Made by a program: the position numbers and the translations under genes. This document shows, piece by piece, positions 50,731 through 58,146 of a stretch of DNA of 64,000 nucleotides; the stretch's first letter is position 1, and the number at the start of each line of letters is the position of its first letter. The DNA comes from Spirochaetaceae bacterium (GTDB lineage Bacteria > Myxococcota_A > UBA9160 > UBA4427): NCBI GenBank assembly GCA_020632655.1, contig JACKFD010000007.1, positions 62,001-126,000 on the forward strand. The letters are read 5' to 3'. Under the pieces are notes generated by a model, which ran no database searches, was not told the origin of the DNA, and was given only the letters and a program-made list of their open reading frames with translations.

Positions 50731-50759
50731 CTCGCCTCGCCGCCAGACGGCGAAGCGAG
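50731..50759. terminator. Stem-loop between convergent genes
   Basis: CTCGCCTCGCCG (50731-50742) and CGGCGAAGCGAG (50748-50759) form a 12-bp stem with one mismatch and a five-base loop (CCAGA). It lies between the stop of the small Cys protein and the stop of the helicase, where a bidirectional terminator is expected. No T-tract follows on either strand, so termination efficiency is uncertain. Confidence 0.5.
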
Positions 50760-50776
50760 AGGCTTCGGAGCCGCGC

Positions 50777-52204
50777 TCAGCGACCCGCGCTGGCCCGCCC
50801 GGACGCGGATCCGCGACCGGAACGCCGCCCACCGCGTCGCGACCGATTGCGGGTCGAGGCAGCGCCTCCACTCGCACCGCCACGCGATCCGTCCCGCGAC
50901 GACGCGCCGCGCGCGCCGCCCGAACGCCGGCCACCGCCCGTGCGCGGCTCGCGACCGCCGAGACCCGCAGCCGCGGTCGGCAAGCCCTCGGGCAGCGTCT
51001 CGCTCGGAATCGGCGCGCCGAGGATGCGCTCCGTGTCCCGGAGCCAGGCCCGATCCTCGCCGGTCACGAAGGTGCAGGCGCGACCGGTCGCCTCGGAGCG
51101 GCCGGTGCGGCCGATGCGATGGGTGTAGGTCTCGGGCGTGTTCGGGACGTCGTAGTTCACGACGTAGTCGATGCCCGCGACGTCCAGACCCCGGGCGGCG
51201 ATGTCCGTCGCAACGAGGATCTCGAAGCGCCCGGCGCGGAAGCCTTCCATCGCCCGGTCCCGCTGGCTCTGCGACATGTTCCCCTGCAGCGCGACGGCGC
51301 TCCGGCCCTGCTTCTCGAGCTGCTGGGCGAGGCGCTTGGCGCGGTGCTTCGTGCGGGTGAAGACGATCGCCGTGCGGCAATCCTCCTGAGCCAGCACGTG
51401 ATCGAGCAGGGCGCGCTTGCGGCCTTCGTCGACGGTGTAGAGGAAGTGGTCGATGCGCTCGCTGGGCTTCGTATGCGCGAGCTCGACGACGTGGGGATCG
51501 TTCAGGATCTGATCCGCGAGGGAGCGGACCTCCTTCGGCATCGTCGCCGAGAAGAGCAGGTTCTGCCGATCCTTGGGAAGCGCCGCCAGGATCTTCCGCA
51601 CGTCGCGGAAGAAGCCCATGTCGAACATGTGATCCGCTTCGTCGAGGACCAGGGTGTCGACCCAGGAGAGGTCGAGCTCGCGCTGCTGGAGCAGGTCGAG
51701 CACGCGACCGGGACAGCCGACGACGATCTCCGGCCTTCGCCGCAAGGCCTTCGTCTGCGACGCGGCGGAGACGCCGCCGAAGACGCAGACGGTCTCGATC
51801 TCCGTGTAGCGGGCCAGCGTGCGGATCTCGTTCTCGATCTGCCGCGCGAGCTCGCGGGTCGGCGCGAGCACGAGGACGAGGGGCCCGTCCCCGGGCTCCT
51901 CGAGCAGGCCCTGGAGGATCGGCAGGGCGAAGGCCGCCGTCTTGCCGGTCCCGGTCTGGGCGAGGCCCATCACGTCGCGGCCGTCGAGGCAGGCGGGAAT
52001 CGTCTCGACCTGGATCGGTCGGGGCTCGTCGTAGCCGGCCTCGGCCAGCGCCCGGGCCAGCCGGGGATCGAGGTCGAATCGGTCGAAGCCGCTCGGGCGG
52101 CGCGTCTCGGCCCGCTCGCTGCGGGCGTGGCCCTTCGTAGGCCGGTTTCGGGTGTGCGGCGAGGTCGGCCGCACGGGGTTGGATTGCGCGAAGGCGCTCG
52201 TCAA
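50777..52204 (-). CDS. DEAD-box RNA helicase, RhlE-like
   Basis: A 475-residue ATP-dependent RNA helicase. The start is TTG 52204, with GGAGA five to six bases upstream; no ATG fits. Motifs in order: Q motif (EAGYDEPRPIQ), AQTGTGKT (Walker A), APTRELA (Ia), GCPGRVLDLL (Ib), DEADHMFDMGF (DEAD), SATMPKE (SAT), IVFTRTK (IV), VATDIAARGLDV (V) and YTHRIGRTGR (VI). The last 65 residues are Arg/Gly/Ser-rich, an RNA-binding tail typical of RhlE-type enzymes. It acts in ribosome assembly or mRNA turnover. A 418-bp leader separates it from the divergent HDOD gene. Confidence 0.95.
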   Translation of the reverse strand: MTSAFAQSNPVRPTSPHTRNRPTKGHARSERAETRRPSGFDRFDLDPRLARALAEAGYDEPRPIQVETIPACLDGRDVMGLAQTGTGKTAAFALPILQGLLEEPGDGPLVLVLAPTRELARQIENEIRTLARYTEIETVCVFGGVSAASQTKALRRRPEIVVGCPGRVLDLLQQRELDLSWVDTLVLDEADHMFDMGFFRDVRKILAALPKDRQNLLFSATMPKEVRSLADQILNDPHVVELAHTKPSERIDHFLYTVDEGRKRALLDHVLAQEDCRTAIVFTRTKHRAKRLAQQLEKQGRSAVALQGNMSQSQRDRAMEGFRAGRFEILVATDIAARGLDVAGIDYVVNYDVPNTPETYTHRIGRTGRSEATGRACTFVTGEDRAWLRDTERILGAPIPSETLPEGLPTAAAGLGGREPRTGGGRRSGGARGASSRDGSRGGASGGAASTRNRSRRGGRRSGRGSASGRASAGR

Positions 52205-52622
52205 ATGGTTCTCCAGCGTGCGCGCGCCACGACTCTGCGTGAGCGCACTGCACTTCGTCTTGATCTCGCCCAGAACAACAGGAATTGGGAAAGAGGGTCT
52301 CGGGCGGCACGACCTCGTCGGGGGGCGTCGAGGTGCTGTTGTTGGCCGCGTCTCGGAAGGCGCGGCGGGTGCCGCCGCGCGTGGGCCCGGGGGCCCGATG
52401 AGTCGGGTAGTTAGCCCGCTTCATCGGTCGCCGCCACGTCCGACTGGAGCAGAACGTGTGCAGGGTCGCGGAAGCCGGGCTCGGACCCCGCGGGCCGTTC
52501 GCGTTCCAGCGGACTGCATCCGCCCCTCATGCAACGCGCCTCTCCGGTCGAAGAGGCCTGCGGGGCGAACGCTCGCCCGCAACCCGATCCGCGCGCTCGT
52601 GGCGCGCCCGGAGCCCCGCTGC
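52205..52622. other. 418-bp divergent intergenic region with structured element
   Basis: The region lies between the TTG of the helicase (minus) and the ATG of the HDOD gene (plus). It holds an AT-richer patch near 52270-52300, an inverted GGGCCC pair at 52383-52396, and the hairpin at 52395-52427. No tRNA or protein-coding frame is convincing. A long leader on an RNA helicase gene is compatible with RNA-level control. Confidence 0.6.
52395..52427. other. Imperfect stem-loop in the helicase/HDOD intergenic region
   Basis: Outer arms CCGATGA (52395-52401) and TCATCGG (52421-52427) pair perfectly; inner arms CGGG (52404-52407) and CCCG (52415-52418) pair after a two-by-two internal loop, leaving a seven-base loop TAGTTAG. 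It lies about 190-220 bases from each flanking start codon. It may be part of a leader of either gene, or an operator. Confidence 0.5.
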
Positions 52623-53477
52623 ATGAGCAATCGACTGGACAGCTATCTGAAGGCCTCCGAGGGCGACCTCCCGACGATGCCGGCGATCGCCGGACAGGTC
52701 GTCCGGGCGGTCGACAATCCGGACAGCTCGATCGACGACATCCGCAAGCTGATCGACCAGGACGCCGCGATCGCCGCCCGGATCCTGAAGATCTCGAACT
52801 CCGCCCTCTACGGCTTCCCCAGCGAGATCCAGAGCCTCTCCCACGCGATCTCGCTGCTCGGCACGATGACCGTGCGCAACCTCGTCCTGGCCGCCTCCAT
52901 GAAGGAGACCTACAAGCGCTTCGGGCTGATGGAGAAGCTGCTCTGGCAGCACTCCTCGCTCTCGGGCCCGGTCGCCTCGATGCTCGCCGAGTACCGCGGC
53001 ATCGGCGTCGACCCCGACGTCGCCTTCACCGCAGGCCTGATGCACCACATCGGCAAGACCGCCCTCGCCAACAGCCATCGCAGCGAGTACGAGCGCGTCA
53101 TGTCGACGGTCTACAACGAGGGCCGCAGCTTCACCTCCGTCGAGCAGGAGGTCTTCGGCTTCACCCACGCGGAGCTGGGCGCCGCCGTCGTCCAGCAGTG
53201 GGGACTGCCGGACAGCCTCGTCCTCACGATCCAGTACCACCACTCGCCGGAGATGCTGCTGCAGCTCGACGACCACGTCGGCCGGATGTGCGCGCTCACG
53301 AGCGTCACGAGCTCGTGCCTGTCGAAGCTGGGGGTCGGACGGTCGCGTCCGATCGAGAATCTCGATCTGTCCGCGATGCCCGCCTGGGCGTTCCTCGACC
53401 TGACGGCGAACGACGTCGAGCCGATCCTCCAGATGTGCAGCGACCGGATCAAGGAGAGCCAGGCGATCACGGCCTGA
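52623..53477 (+). CDS. HDOD-domain protein
   Basis: A 284-residue cytoplasmic HDOD (HD-related output domain) protein from ATG 52623 with GGAG upstream. Seen: LPTMPAIAGQVVRAVDNPDSSIDDIRKLIDQDAAIAARILKISNSALYGFP, the HDOD family signature, AISLLGTMTVRNLVLA, and HD-like FTAGLMHHIGKTALANS, where His-His replaces the metal-binding His-Asp, plus YHHSPEM. The altered residues suggest a non-catalytic signalling role, as is usual for HDOD proteins, which are often linked to c-di-GMP or stress signalling. It is divergent from the RhlE-like helicase. Confidence 0.88.
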   Translation: MSNRLDSYLKASEGDLPTMPAIAGQVVRAVDNPDSSIDDIRKLIDQDAAIAARILKISNSALYGFPSEIQSLSHAISLLGTMTVRNLVLAASMKETYKRFGLMEKLLWQHSSLSGPVASMLAEYRGIGVDPDVAFTAGLMHHIGKTALANSHRSEYERVMSTVYNEGRSFTSVEQEVFGFTHAELGAAVVQQWGLPDSLVLTIQYHHSPEMLLQLDDHVGRMCALTSVTSSCLSKLGVGRSRPIENLDLSAMPAWAFLDLTANDVEPILQMCSDRIKESQAITA

Positions 53478-53631
53478 GACACGGCCGTCGCCTCGCCCGC
53501 GGCCGATCCGGCCGCCCCGCCCCGGCGCGGCCCTGCGCTCGGGAGCATGCCGCCGAGGCCCGCGCCGGGCCCCTCTGCTAGCTTCCGCCGCCTCGTGGCG
53601 CGCGCGCCGGCCACGGGCAGGGAGGTTCGCG

Positions 53632-54561
53632 ATGGCCCTCGACGACGCCGTCCGCCAGGAAATCAGTCAGCTGATCGAGTCGCATCCGGTGCTGCTCTTC
53701 ATGAAGGGCAACCGACGTTCGCCGCAATGCGGCTTCTCCGCGACCGTGGTCGGGATCCTCGACTCCGTGCTCCCCGAGTACCACACGGTCGACGTGCTCT
53801 CCGCGCCGCACATCCGCGAAGGCATCAAGGAGTTCTCCTCCTGGCCCACGATCCCCCAGCTCTACGTCCGCGGCGAGTTCGTCGGCGGCTGCGACATCGT
53901 GCAGGAGATGCTCGGCACGGGCGAGCTCTACGAGGCCCTCGGCCTCGAGCCCGTCGAGGTCGTGCAGCCGAAGATCGAGGTCACGCCGGTCGCTCTCGCT
54001 GCGCTCGAGCAGGCGATCGCCGAGCACGGTGGTGCCGGCCGCGAGCTGCATCTCTCGGTCGATGCGACCTATCAAGCCCACCTCTCGATCGCCCCGCGCA
54101 CGCGCGCCGACGTCGAGGCGATCGCCCCGGGCATCACGCTGCTGCTCGATCCCATCTCCGCCTCCCGCGCCGACGGCATCCGCATCGACGTGGCGGACAC
54201 GCCGAACGGGCAGGCCTTCCGGGTCGACAATCCGAACGCGCCGCGCGTGCAGACCATGACCGTGCGCGAGCTGCGGGCGGCACTCGATGCGGGCGATCCG
54301 ATGGAGCTGCTCGACGTACGCACGCCCGAGGAGCGCGCGATCGCGGCGATCCCGGGCGCGGTCCTCCTGAACGAGATGGTCGCGGCGCGGATCGAGTCGC
54401 TGCCGCGCGACACCCGCCTCGTGCTCCATTGCCACCACGGCGGTCGCTCGCAGCAGGCCGCCGAGCAGTTCGTCGCCCTCGGCTTCACCCGCGTCTACAA
54501 CGTGGTCGGCGGCATCGACGCCTGGAGCCAGGAGATCGACCCCGAGGTTCCGCGGTATTAG
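53632..54561 (+). CDS. Monothiol glutaredoxin - HesB-like - rhodanese fusion
   Basis: A 309-residue three-domain protein with GGGAGG upstream of ATG 53632. Residues about 1-108 are a Grx4/GrxD-type monothiol glutaredoxin: LLFMKGNRRSPQCGFSATVV contains the CGFS active site used to bind a [2Fe-2S] cluster with glutathione. Residues about 110-205 follow the A-type/HesB fold (IEVTPVALAALEQAI, ITLLLDPISASRADGIRIDV, DNPNAPR) but lack all three cluster Cys. Residues about 215-305 are a rhodanese domain (LLDVRTPEERAIAAIPGAV) with active-site loop CHHGGRS. It probably delivers Fe-S clusters, with sulfur handling by the rhodanese. BolA follows 78 bp downstream, the known partner of CGFS glutaredoxins. 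Confidence 0.9.
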   Translation: MALDDAVRQEISQLIESHPVLLFMKGNRRSPQCGFSATVVGILDSVLPEYHTVDVLSAPHIREGIKEFSSWPTIPQLYVRGEFVGGCDIVQEMLGTGELYEALGLEPVEVVQPKIEVTPVALAALEQAIAEHGGAGRELHLSVDATYQAHLSIAPRTRADVEAIAPGITLLLDPISASRADGIRIDVADTPNGQAFRVDNPNAPRVQTMTVRELRAALDAGDPMELLDVRTPEERAIAAIPGAVLLNEMVAARIESLPRDTRLVLHCHHGGRSQQAAEQFVALGFTRVYNVVGGIDAWSQEIDPEVPRY

Positions 54562-54639
54562 GCGACGCGACGCGTCGGGCCCGCGTCGCGGGGATCCGGC
54601 GCACCGCGCACGCCCTGCGGACCCGAAGAGGAGCAGCAG

Positions 54640-54909
54640 ATGGCACTCCAGATCATCAACGCCGGCCCCGCGCCGGAGGAGATCGCCGGCAAGATCGAGG
54701 CGGCGATCGCCCGGGCGATGCCCGGAGCACAGATCGAGGTGCGGCCCCAGGGACCCGGGCACTTCGAGATCAGCGTGACCGACGCGAGCTTCGAGGGCCT
54801 GTCTCGCGTCAAGCAGCAGCAGCGGGTCTACGGCTCGATCGCCGACCTGATGTCCGGCGCCAACGCGCCGGTCCATGCGATCGATCGACTCGAGTGCCGC
54901 GTCCCCTGA
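54640..54909 (+). CDS. BolA family protein (IbaG-like)
   Basis: An 89-residue BolA protein from ATG 54640 (GAGGAG upstream). The fold is shown by VRPQGPGHFEISVTDASFEGLSRVKQQQRVYGSIADL, the KH-like BolA core, and the conserved His in APVHAIDRL, which helps bind a shared [2Fe-2S] cluster with a CGFS glutaredoxin. BolA/IbaG proteins act in Fe-S trafficking and oxidative-stress response. It lies just after the CGFS-fusion gene, the family's expected partner. There is no long C-terminal tail. Confidence 0.9.
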   Translation: MALQIINAGPAPEEIAGKIEAAIARAMPGAQIEVRPQGPGHFEISVTDASFEGLSRVKQQQRVYGSIADLMSGANAPVHAIDRLECRVP

Positions 54910-54962
54910 TCGGCCCTGCGGTCATGCGGTGCGCCTGGCCCGATGCCGGCCACGCCCTCCAG

Positions 54963-54984
54963 TCTGTGCGGATTCATGCACAGA
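54963..54984. promoter_or_regulatory. Inverted repeat upstream of amtB
   Basis: TCTGTGC (54963-54969) and GCACAGA (54978-54984) are exact reverse complements with an eight-base centre (GGATTCAT). It lies about 35 bp upstream of the best promoter candidate. A seven-base arm can arise by chance, so this is a candidate operator only. Confidence 0.35.
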
Positions 54985-55019
54985 GCCGGATTGGAGCGTG
55001 CGTTTTTCAGCCGATTCGT

Positions 55020-55048
55020 TTGATTTGAAGCCCGTTCCGGTTTAGAAC
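55020..55048 (+). promoter_or_regulatory. Candidate sigma-70 promoter for amtB
   Basis: TTGATT (55020-55025) and TAGAAC (55043-55048) are separated by 17 bp, in an unusually AT-rich patch for this window. They match the -35 and -10 consensus at four of six positions each. The expected leader to ATG 55186 is about 130 bases. No convincing sigma-54 site (TGGCAC-N5-TTGC) was found, which is notable for an ammonium transporter gene. Confidence 0.4.
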
Positions 55049-55185
55049 TGCACGGTCCTCGTGACCGGCTGCCTCGGTCCCGTGCCGGCGAGCGACGCCG
55101 TGGGTCCCACGACCCCGTCCGTCGATCGCGCGGAACCCGTCGCGCCGCGCTCGTGAACCGTCCCAGCCGAATCGGAGTGCCACCC

Positions 55186-56568
55186 ATGTCCGGCCCGACG
55201 CGCCTCGCCCGTCTGCTCCTCTCCGTCCCGCACGAGCGCGCCCCCCACCTGCTGCATCGACTCGTCCCTCGCATCGCCCTCGCCGCCAGCCTGCTGCTCG
55301 CCCTGCCCTCGCGCGCCCTCGCTGCGGACGGCCTCGATACGGGGGATACGGCCTGGATCCTCGCCTCGACGGGGCTCGTCCTCTTCATGACGATCCCCGG
55401 CCTGGCACTCTTCTACGGCGGACTCGTGCGCACGAAGAACGTGCTCTCCGTACTGATGCAATGCCTCGCACTGACGGGCCTCATGACGCTGCTCTGGCTC
55501 GTCGTCGGCTACTCCCTCGCCTTCGACTCGACGGGCATGGTCGAGGGCGAGGCCGGCTTGCGCGCCTTCATCGGCGGCTTCGGCCGCGTCTTCCTGTCGG
55601 GCGTCGACGCGGAGACGCTCTCGGGCACGATTCCCGAGGTGCTCTTCTTCGTCTTCCAATGCACCTTCGCCGTGATCACGCCCGCCCTGATCATCGGCGC
55701 CTTCGCCGATCGCATGCGCTTCTCCGCCGTGCTGATCTTCTCCTCGCTCTGGCTCGTCGTGGTGTACGCCCCGATCTGCCACATGACCTGGGGCGGTGCC
55801 GGCGGCTACTTCGCCGACATGGGCGTCTTCGACTTCGCCGGCGGCATCGTCGTGCACATCACGGCGGGCGTCGCCGCCCTCGTGGCCTGCATCCTGATCG
55901 GGCCGCGCACCGGCTACCCGAAGACCGCGATGCCGCCGCACAACCTGACCATGTGCGTCACGGGAACGGGCATGCTCTGGGTCGGCTGGTACGGCTTCAA
56001 CGGCGGCTCGGCCCTCGGCGCGAACGGCAGCGCCGCGATGGCCATCACGGTCACGCACATCTCGGCCTCGACCGCCGCGCTCACCTGGATGGCGATCGAG
56101 TGGACGAAGCACAAGAAGCCCTCCGTCCTCGGCATCGCCACCGGCGCGATCGCCGGCCTCGCGGCGATCACGCCCGCCGCCGGCGTGGTCGGTCCGGCCG
56201 GCGCCGTGGCGATCGGCTTCGCCTCGGGCCTGATCTGCTACCTCGCCTCGACGGCACTCAAGGTGCGCATGGGCTACGACGACAGCCTCGACGTCTTCGG
56301 CGTGCACGGCGTGGGCGGCTTCGTCGGGACGGTGCTCGCGGGCGTCTTCGGAGCGAGCGCCTTCGGCGGCAACCAGGAGGGGCTCGAGATCGGGCACCAG
56401 CTCGGCGTGCAGCTCACCGCCGCCCTGATCACGGCCGTCTGGGCCGGCGTCGCGAGCTTCGTGCTGCTCAAGCTGACGGACGCGCTCGTCGGGCTCCGGG
56501 TGACCGAGGAGCAGGAGCGGATGGGACTCGACCTCGCGCTCCACGACGAGCGGGGATACAACTTCTAG
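55186..56568 (+). CDS. amtB: Ammonium transporter AmtB
   Basis: A 460-residue ammonium channel. ATG 55186 is chosen (GGAG at 55173, spacing nine); an in-frame GTG at 55153 would add 11 residues. A signal peptide (IALAASLLLALPSRALA) precedes DTAWILASTGLVLFMTIPGLALFYGGLVR, the first transmembrane helix of the family. The twin-His pore is present: VYAPICHMTWG and VFGVHGVGGFVG. About 11 membrane segments and the ITVTHISASTAALTW and GNQEGLEIG loops match AmtB. It imports ammonium. There is no glnK gene beside it, although amtB is usually paired with one. Confidence 0.95.
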   Translation: MSGPTRLARLLLSVPHERAPHLLHRLVPRIALAASLLLALPSRALAADGLDTGDTAWILASTGLVLFMTIPGLALFYGGLVRTKNVLSVLMQCLALTGLMTLLWLVVGYSLAFDSTGMVEGEAGLRAFIGGFGRVFLSGVDAETLSGTIPEVLFFVFQCTFAVITPALIIGAFADRMRFSAVLIFSSLWLVVVYAPICHMTWGGAGGYFADMGVFDFAGGIVVHITAGVAALVACILIGPRTGYPKTAMPPHNLTMCVTGTGMLWVGWYGFNGGSALGANGSAAMAITVTHISASTAALTWMAIEWTKHKKPSVLGIATGAIAGLAAITPAAGVVGPAGAVAIGFASGLICYLASTALKVRMGYDDSLDVFGVHGVGGFVGTVLAGVFGASAFGGNQEGLEIGHQLGVQLTAALITAVWAGVASFVLLKLTDALVGLRVTEEQERMGLDLALHDERGYNF

Positions 56569-56640
56569 GCCGGACTGCAGGTCGGAGACCGGCGCACCAC
56601 CCGAGGCCGGACCGCAGGTCGGATGCCGGCACAGCACCCG
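56567..56640. repeat. 37-bp tandem repeat between amtB and the cupin gene
   Basis: Copy 1 (56567-56603) begins within the amtB stop codon and copy 2 (56604-56640) follows directly; they match at about 32 of 37 positions. The repeat fills most of the short spacer before the cupin gene. It has the same period as the repeat at the asnS stop. Confidence 0.8.
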
Positions 56641-56664
56641 AGACCCGACCGGAGGAAGCCCGCC

Positions 56665-57054
56665 ATGATCCATACCCCGCCCGAGTTCATCGACCTCACC
56701 CCCGAGATGAAGGCCCGCCTCGACCGATTCCGGGAGGAGCACAAGGACGACCCGCGCGGCGACGTGGCGAGTCGCGTGCTCTGGGAGGACGAGAAGCTCC
56801 GGATCTGGGAGATGGTGCTCGAGCCCGGTCAGGCGAGCGATCTGCACCACCACGATCACGACTACTACCTCGTGATCCTGACGGGCGATTACGTCGCGGG
56901 CGTCACGCCCGAAGGCAGCCCCGTCCCCTCCTTCGTCGGCAAGGTGCCCGCCGAAGGGAATACGGTCTCGATTCCGAAGGGCGGCCTCGAGTGGGCCTAC
57001 AACGTCGGCAAGGAGACCTACCGCGAGATCCTGATCGAGCTCAAGGACACCTGA
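56665..57054 (+). CDS. Cupin-domain protein
   Basis: A 129-residue single-domain cupin. ATG 56665 has GGAGG upstream. The metal-binding motif is seen as LHHHDHDYYLVILTGDYVAGV (HxHx-type), with EGNTVSIPKGGLEWAYNVGKETYREILIELK as the second cupin box (its His replaced by Glu/Trp around the usual site). It is probably a small non-haem metal enzyme or binding protein of unknown substrate. It lies 97 bp after amtB on the same strand and could be co-transcribed, but no shared function is evident. Confidence 0.82.
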   Translation: MIHTPPEFIDLTPEMKARLDRFREEHKDDPRGDVASRVLWEDEKLRIWEMVLEPGQASDLHHHDHDYYLVILTGDYVAGVTPEGSPVPSFVGKVPAEGNTVSIPKGGLEWAYNVGKETYREILIELKDT

Positions 57055-57118
57055 GCCGCCGGGCGGGTCGGCCGTCCTGCCGGGAGCCCGGCCGCGTGCG
57101 GGCCGGCGACGCTGGACG

Positions 57119-58120
57119 CTAGTAGCCCTCGCCGGGATCCACGCGGTTTGCGAGCGGCTCCCCGCGCAGGAAGCGCTCGACGTTCTCGAGGAAGGGCTCG
57201 ACGAGGCCGCCCCGCGAGGCCGGCGCACACCAGCTCACGTGAGGCGAGAGACGGACCCGCGGATGTGCGTAGAGCCAATGGCCCTCGGGCAACGGCTCGG
57301 GCTCCACACAGTCGAGCGTCGCCAGTCCGACCCGGCCTCCGTCGAGCGCGCGCCGCAGGGCGTCGTGGTCCACGAGCGGGCCGCGCGCCACGTTGACGAG
57401 ATGCACCCCCGGCTTCATCGCCGCGAACGCCGCATCGTCGATCATGCGCCGCGTGGCAGGCGTCTCGGGCGCAGCGAGCACGACGTGGTCCGCCCCATCG
57501 AGCAGCGCTTCGAGATCCGTCACCAGCTCGACCTCGGGGATCGGGCTCGGCGCGCGGGTCCGCCGCAGCGCCCGGATCGACATCTCGAAGGGCAGTGCCC
57601 GGCGCGCGATCGCGCGCGCGATGCCGCCGAAGCCGACGAGGGCGAGCCTTCGCCCCGCCAGCGAGCCGAGCTCCGCCATGTACCAGCGCTCGGGCGGGGC
57701 GGAGAGCCAGATCTCCGGCAGCCGCTTCTCGGCCGCGAGCAGCACGGCCATCACCCACTCCGAGATCGCGGTCGCGCTCGCGCCGCGGGAGCAGGTGAGC
57801 GGCACGTCGCCGAGCACACCGAAGGGGAAGCCATCGACGCCCGTGCCGTAGGCATGCACCCAGCGCACACCCTGCGCGAGGAGCGCGGGCAGGTTCGGGG
57901 TGCCGTAAGGAGGCGTCAGCAGGACGTCGAAGGGCGCGGCGGCCGCGACCGGTCCCGAGGCGGGCACCTCGATCCACTCGAGGTCGGGCCGCGCGGCGGG
58001 CAGCGCGCCGAGGTGGGCGATCGGAATGTGGGTGGCGATCCGCAGGCGTCGATCCCGCTCGCTCGGCGATGCTTCGTCGTAAATCCCGGGCGAGCCCTTC
58101 TGCACCTTTCCGTCAGACAT
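57119..58120 (-). CDS. D-2-hydroxyacid dehydrogenase family protein
   Basis: A 333-residue NAD(P)-dependent 2-hydroxyacid dehydrogenase. The cofactor domain shows LAGRRLALVGFGGIARAIA (GxGxxG), VHLVNVARGPLVDHDAL (Arg of the substrate pocket) and ATLDCVEPEPLPEGHWLYAHPRVRLSPHVSW, with the Glu and catalytic His of the family. It converts 2-hydroxyacids and 2-oxoacids. ATG 58120 overlaps the ligase stop by 8 bp, so the two are an operon; the first codons overlap the 36-bp repeat. The korCDAB genes lie on the other side of the ligase, suggesting a shared 2-oxoacid pathway. The start lacks a clear ribosome site; GTG 58105 is an alternative. Confidence 0.87.
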   Translation of the reverse strand: MSDGKVQKGSPGIYDEASPSERDRRLRIATHIPIAHLGALPAARPDLEWIEVPASGPVAAAAPFDVLLTPPYGTPNLPALLAQGVRWVHAYGTGVDGFPFGVLGDVPLTCSRGASATAISEWVMAVLLAAEKRLPEIWLSAPPERWYMAELGSLAGRRLALVGFGGIARAIARRALPFEMSIRALRRTRAPSPIPEVELVTDLEALLDGADHVVLAAPETPATRRMIDDAAFAAMKPGVHLVNVARGPLVDHDALRRALDGGRVGLATLDCVEPEPLPEGHWLYAHPRVRLSPHVSWCAPASRGGLVEPFLENVERFLRGEPLANRVDPGEGY

Positions 58121-58146
58121 CCCGGGCGAGCCCTTCCGCGAGGATG
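58075..58146. repeat. 36-bp tandem duplication at ligase/dehydrogenase junction
   Basis: The 18-bp core ATCCCGGGCGAGCCCTTC occurs at 58083-58100 and 58119-58136, a 36-bp period, with weaker similarity extending four bases further on the left (CGTC). It covers the stop of the ligase and the start of the dehydrogenase, so the C-terminus of one and N-terminus of the other are related by duplication. Confidence 0.75.
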
